36,256 nt of DNA, taken from contig JAUWFQ010000006.1 in the NCBI GenBank assembly GCA_030606865.1, positions 1 to 36,256 of the forward strand. Direction: 5' to 3'. The DNA is from a bacterium (GTDB lineage Bacteria; Fidelibacterota; Marinisomatia; Marinisomatales; JAHJCW01). The translations under genes were made by a program, and so were the position numbers. This document shows, one piece after another, positions 33,665 to 36,256 of this stretch. Each line of letters opens with the position of its first letter. The stretch's first letter is position 1. The notes beneath the pieces were generated by a model. That model was not told where the DNA came from and ran no database searches. It saw nothing but the letters and a program-made list of their open reading frames with translations.

Positions 33665-36256
33665 TTACTTGATTTTCAATATTTTGCCGGTTTTTTCAAT
33701 TACAGTTTTATTATATTTTGCACGGATTTGATAAAAATAATTGCCGTTTCCAACCAAACTTCCATCTTTATTTCTACCATCCCATTCAATTTCATGGTAA
33801 CCGGGTAGATTCAAATCTAAGCCTGTATTAATATCTTCGTTATACAATTGTCGAATTTTCCTACCTTCCACAGAATAGATAACAATTGTCAGTTTTTCAA
33901 CAGCATCTGTTAATTCATAAGCAATAATTGTACTTTCAGCAAAAGGATTCGGAAAATTCCCGTAGTCAATCAGATCTAATTGTTCACTAACAATAAATGA
34001 TAATTGCAATGTATCAGATGAGTTTCCGGCAGCATCTTGAACTAATAATGCCAACGTAGAATCAAATTTCGTAAGTATTGGATTGACAGTAATATTAATT
34101 GTATTGCTACTACCACTAATTTCTGAAGGTAAATCCTTAACATTATTATTGTTAATCCAATAGAATATGGAATCGGTGCGATAGTCAATTCCATTTTTAT
34201 CATAAACAGTAAATTGAATTGAAGGATTGGTGTTTAAATAATTATTCCTAAGGAATTGTTGATCATTTATTGTTGCAATGATTGTTGGTTTTTCTACATC
34301 AGTATTTTCAAGAAATGAAAATTTAGCAGAACCACTTAAAACAATGGTAATAGTACTATCTGAAACTTCCGTATATATAACTGGTAGCCAAGTGCGGAAT
34401 TCTTCAAAATATCTATATAATTTATTATTTGATTGAATTGCTGCTTTTCCTATAGTCCAATTTATATAAAAGTCACTTGTTGTTTCCCAAATTATATCAA
34501 TACCATTATAATTATGTTGAGATTGAATCACTTCAAAATCCGGTTGAGATGGTATAATTAAATCTGATAGGGGTAAAATTTGAATTATACTTGATTCTGT
34601 TACTTTACCGGAAGGTATATCTATCTCAACATAATTTATTCCAATTTTGGAATGATTAATTCCGTCGTCTGTTGAACCAAGTTCCGGAGTAACCCAAAAA
34701 GCATTGGTTTCTAAATTAAAAGTAAGAGTATCATCAGTTACCAAATTGGTTGACATACAAGTTAAATTAGCATTTGTGACAACTTTATAATGATTCGTAC
34801 CAAAGGGATAATAGCCGGGGAATTTTGCTTCATTATTTTCCATCCCGATAAAAACAACCGTATCTCTTCCAATTAATTGCCAAGAACCATCAGCATAAAT
34901 AAATAATTCAACGTTGGCATTAACAGGAGTTGTAGTAGTGCTTTCTATATCAACAACAAGATTTATATTGTCATCAACGCGGAATTCGCCTTTTATAGGT
35001 AAAATATTTGGAATATCGCTTATATTAACAATTTTCGGCAAACTAATGGTCGTATCATTATTAGTATCAATAACTTGGCAAACAAGATTTAATACAGTTC
35101 CAATTGGTTGTGGAGGAATCAATTTTTCTAATGTAAAAAGTGAATTATCTATGTTAACCATGTTTGCCCAATATTCACTATTCATAATTAGTTGAACAGC
35201 AGAAATGCCATTTCTATCTGATACTTCTGCGATAACGCCAATAGAATCACAGATGGTGGGAGTTGATGGTATTGTTGACTGAATATTCACATATGATCCC
35301 GCAACCGAGAGTAGTTGCGATGAATTATATAATACATCATCCGACTTGTAAGAGATATTTATAGTGTGCATTCCTTTACTTAATGTATCCGGTAATGACA
35401 AGAATTCCGGTAGCACATTCCCTAACAAAGTCGATTGATTTAGTGAGTAGTTATCAGGTAGAAATATTTGATAGAATACGGAATCACTTTGTGAGTTATT
35501 AGAAGATATTTCAATATCCTCTCCCGGCTCGGGATCTAATGGAGCTATTGTAATATTTTCCTTTATTGGTTTTTTCACTTTTATGGCAGGATCACCTATC
35601 AAATTATACTGATATATTTGTGATGCGGCTATCTCAGGATAAATATCTGAATAAGATAAAAAATATTGTGTTTTTGATAGATTAATTATTTCACCGATAG
35701 TCAAATCTTCTTCAGAAAAAAGCAGGTCTTGCAATGGTTCCACCATATAAAAATCATTATAATTCCAACCCAAACCACTTGCTCCATACCAAGCCAATGC
35801 CCCTCCATTTTCATTAGCGAGCATTAAGTTTCCCAAACCGTAAGAGAATGAAAAGTCTCCTGTGAAACAAGTCATACTTGTGATAAAAGGCAATTTTTTA
35901 TGATTGCTAATTTCATCCATATCATTTCTATGCAAAATATGACCCAGAGTATGACCATCATAGCCCCAAACGGCGCCACCACCGTGTCCAACAAAATTGA
36001 TGTAAGCCAATCCTCTATTTAAATGATTCAGAAGTGTATCTTTAGTACCATAAAATGAACTATCCGGTATCGATGGAGCAGAATAAAGTCTTGATAAAAA
36101 AGTTCCATTATTTTTAATTTTACAAACCATTGCTTCAGATTGATATCTAAAATCGACTTCTGCATCACCAATTATCAGAGTATTATTATCCCAATTGTTT
36201 ATATCTCTACCGTGATGATACATTGTTTTATTTACGATAATTTGTAACTCAGATTT
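33665..36256 (-). CDS. C25 (gingipain-like) cysteine peptidase with C-terminal T9SS-type/FlgD-like sorting domain; N-terminus beyond the window
   Basis: The listed 852-aa ORF begins at an internal Met; the frame stays open to the window edge. Candidate catalytic His in 'YINFVGHGGGAVWGYDG', candidate Cys in 'LPFITSMTCFTGDFSF'. C-terminus 'GNFPNPFAESTIIAYELTDAVEKLTIVIYSVEGRKIRQL...GYHEIEWDGRNKDGSLVGNGNYFYQIRA...KTGKILKIK'. Confidence 0.88.
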   Translation of the reverse strand, partial: KSELQIIVNKTMYHHGRDINNWDNNTLIIGDAEVDFRYQSEAMVCKIKNNGTFLSRLYSAPSIPDSSFYGTKDTLLNHLNRGLAYINFVGHGGGAVWGYDGHTLGHILHRNDMDEISNHKKLPFITSMTCFTGDFSFSYGLGNLMLANENGGALAWYGASGLGWNYNDFYMVEPLQDLLFSEEDLTIGEIINLSKTQYFLSYSDIYPEIAASQIYQYNLIGDPAIKVKKPIKENITIAPLDPEPGEDIEISSNNSQSDSVFYQIFLPDNYSLNQSTLLGNVLPEFLSLPDTLSKGMHTINISYKSDDVLYNSSQLLSVAGSYVNIQSTIPSTPTICDSIGVIAEVSDRNGISAVQLIMNSEYWANMVNIDNSLFTLEKLIPPQPIGTVLNLVCQVIDTNNDTTISLPKIVNISDIPNILPIKGEFRVDDNINLVVDIESTTTTPVNANVELFIYADGSWQLIGRDTVVFIGMENNEAKFPGYYPFGTNHYKVVTNANLTCMSTNLVTDDTLTFNLETNAFWVTPELGSTDDGINHSKIGINYVEIDIPSGKVTESSIIQILPLSDLIIPSQPDFEVIQSQHNYNGIDIIWETTSDFYINWTIGKAAIQSNNKLYRYFEEFRTWLPVIYTEVSDSTITIVLSGSAKFSFLENTDVEKPTIIATINDQQFLRNNYLNTNPSIQFTVYDKNGIDYRTDSIFYWINNNNVKDLPSEISGSSNTINITVNPILTKFDSTLALLVQDAAGNSSDTLQLSFIVSEQLDLIDYGNFPNPFAESTIIAYELTDAVEKLTIVIYSVEGRKIRQLYNEDINTGLDLNLPGYHEIEWDGRNKDGSLVGNGNYFYQIRAKYNKTVIEKTGKILKIK

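Noticed and set aside
1-36256. Search for CRISPR arrays, transposases, integrases, phage genes, toxin-antitoxin or restriction systems
   Set aside because: No regularly spaced repeats, IS-like inverted ends or recognisable mobile/defence ORFs; intergenic space is minimal and all long ORFs are assigned.

Overview
A compact, AT-rich bacterial chromosome segment. Nearly every gene lies on the minus strand, in long overlapping housekeeping operons. I see no mobile element, CRISPR array, phage or obvious defence island. From high to low coordinates the minus-strand order is: C25 (gingipain-like) peptidase with a C-terminal sorting-type domain (5' end truncated by the window), YebC, RuvC, RuvA, DUF1015, short SerA, SerC, GcvT, FtsK, LolA-like, LPG-synthase-TM-like protein, GmhB-like HAD, Ddl, specialised NusG paralogue, CysS; then ComF, Pgk, TpiA, SecG, tRNA-Leu(GAG), TPR protein, HAD, AcpS, bifunctional NAD(P)HX repair enzyme, VanZ-like, RecN, MurA, TrkA, TrkH, enoyl-CoA hydratase, dipeptide epimerase, methylmalonyl-CoA epimerase and UvrC (C-terminus cut by the window). 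The one plus-strand gene (17028-20009, 993 aa) is the most interesting object. It has a degenerate receiver domain, an apparently intact receiver domain and a PEP-synthase/PPDK-type ATP-grasp domain. It lacks the phospho-His swivel and PEP-binding barrel motifs and instead ends in a distinct conserved-looking C-terminal module. The best candidates for undescribed biology are this protein, the DUF1015 protein in the serine cluster, and the NusG paralogue inside a housekeeping operon. Gene content suggests the FCB group (e.g. Marinimicrobia or Bacteroidota-like), but that is inference only. All calls come from reading translations; no database search was possible.
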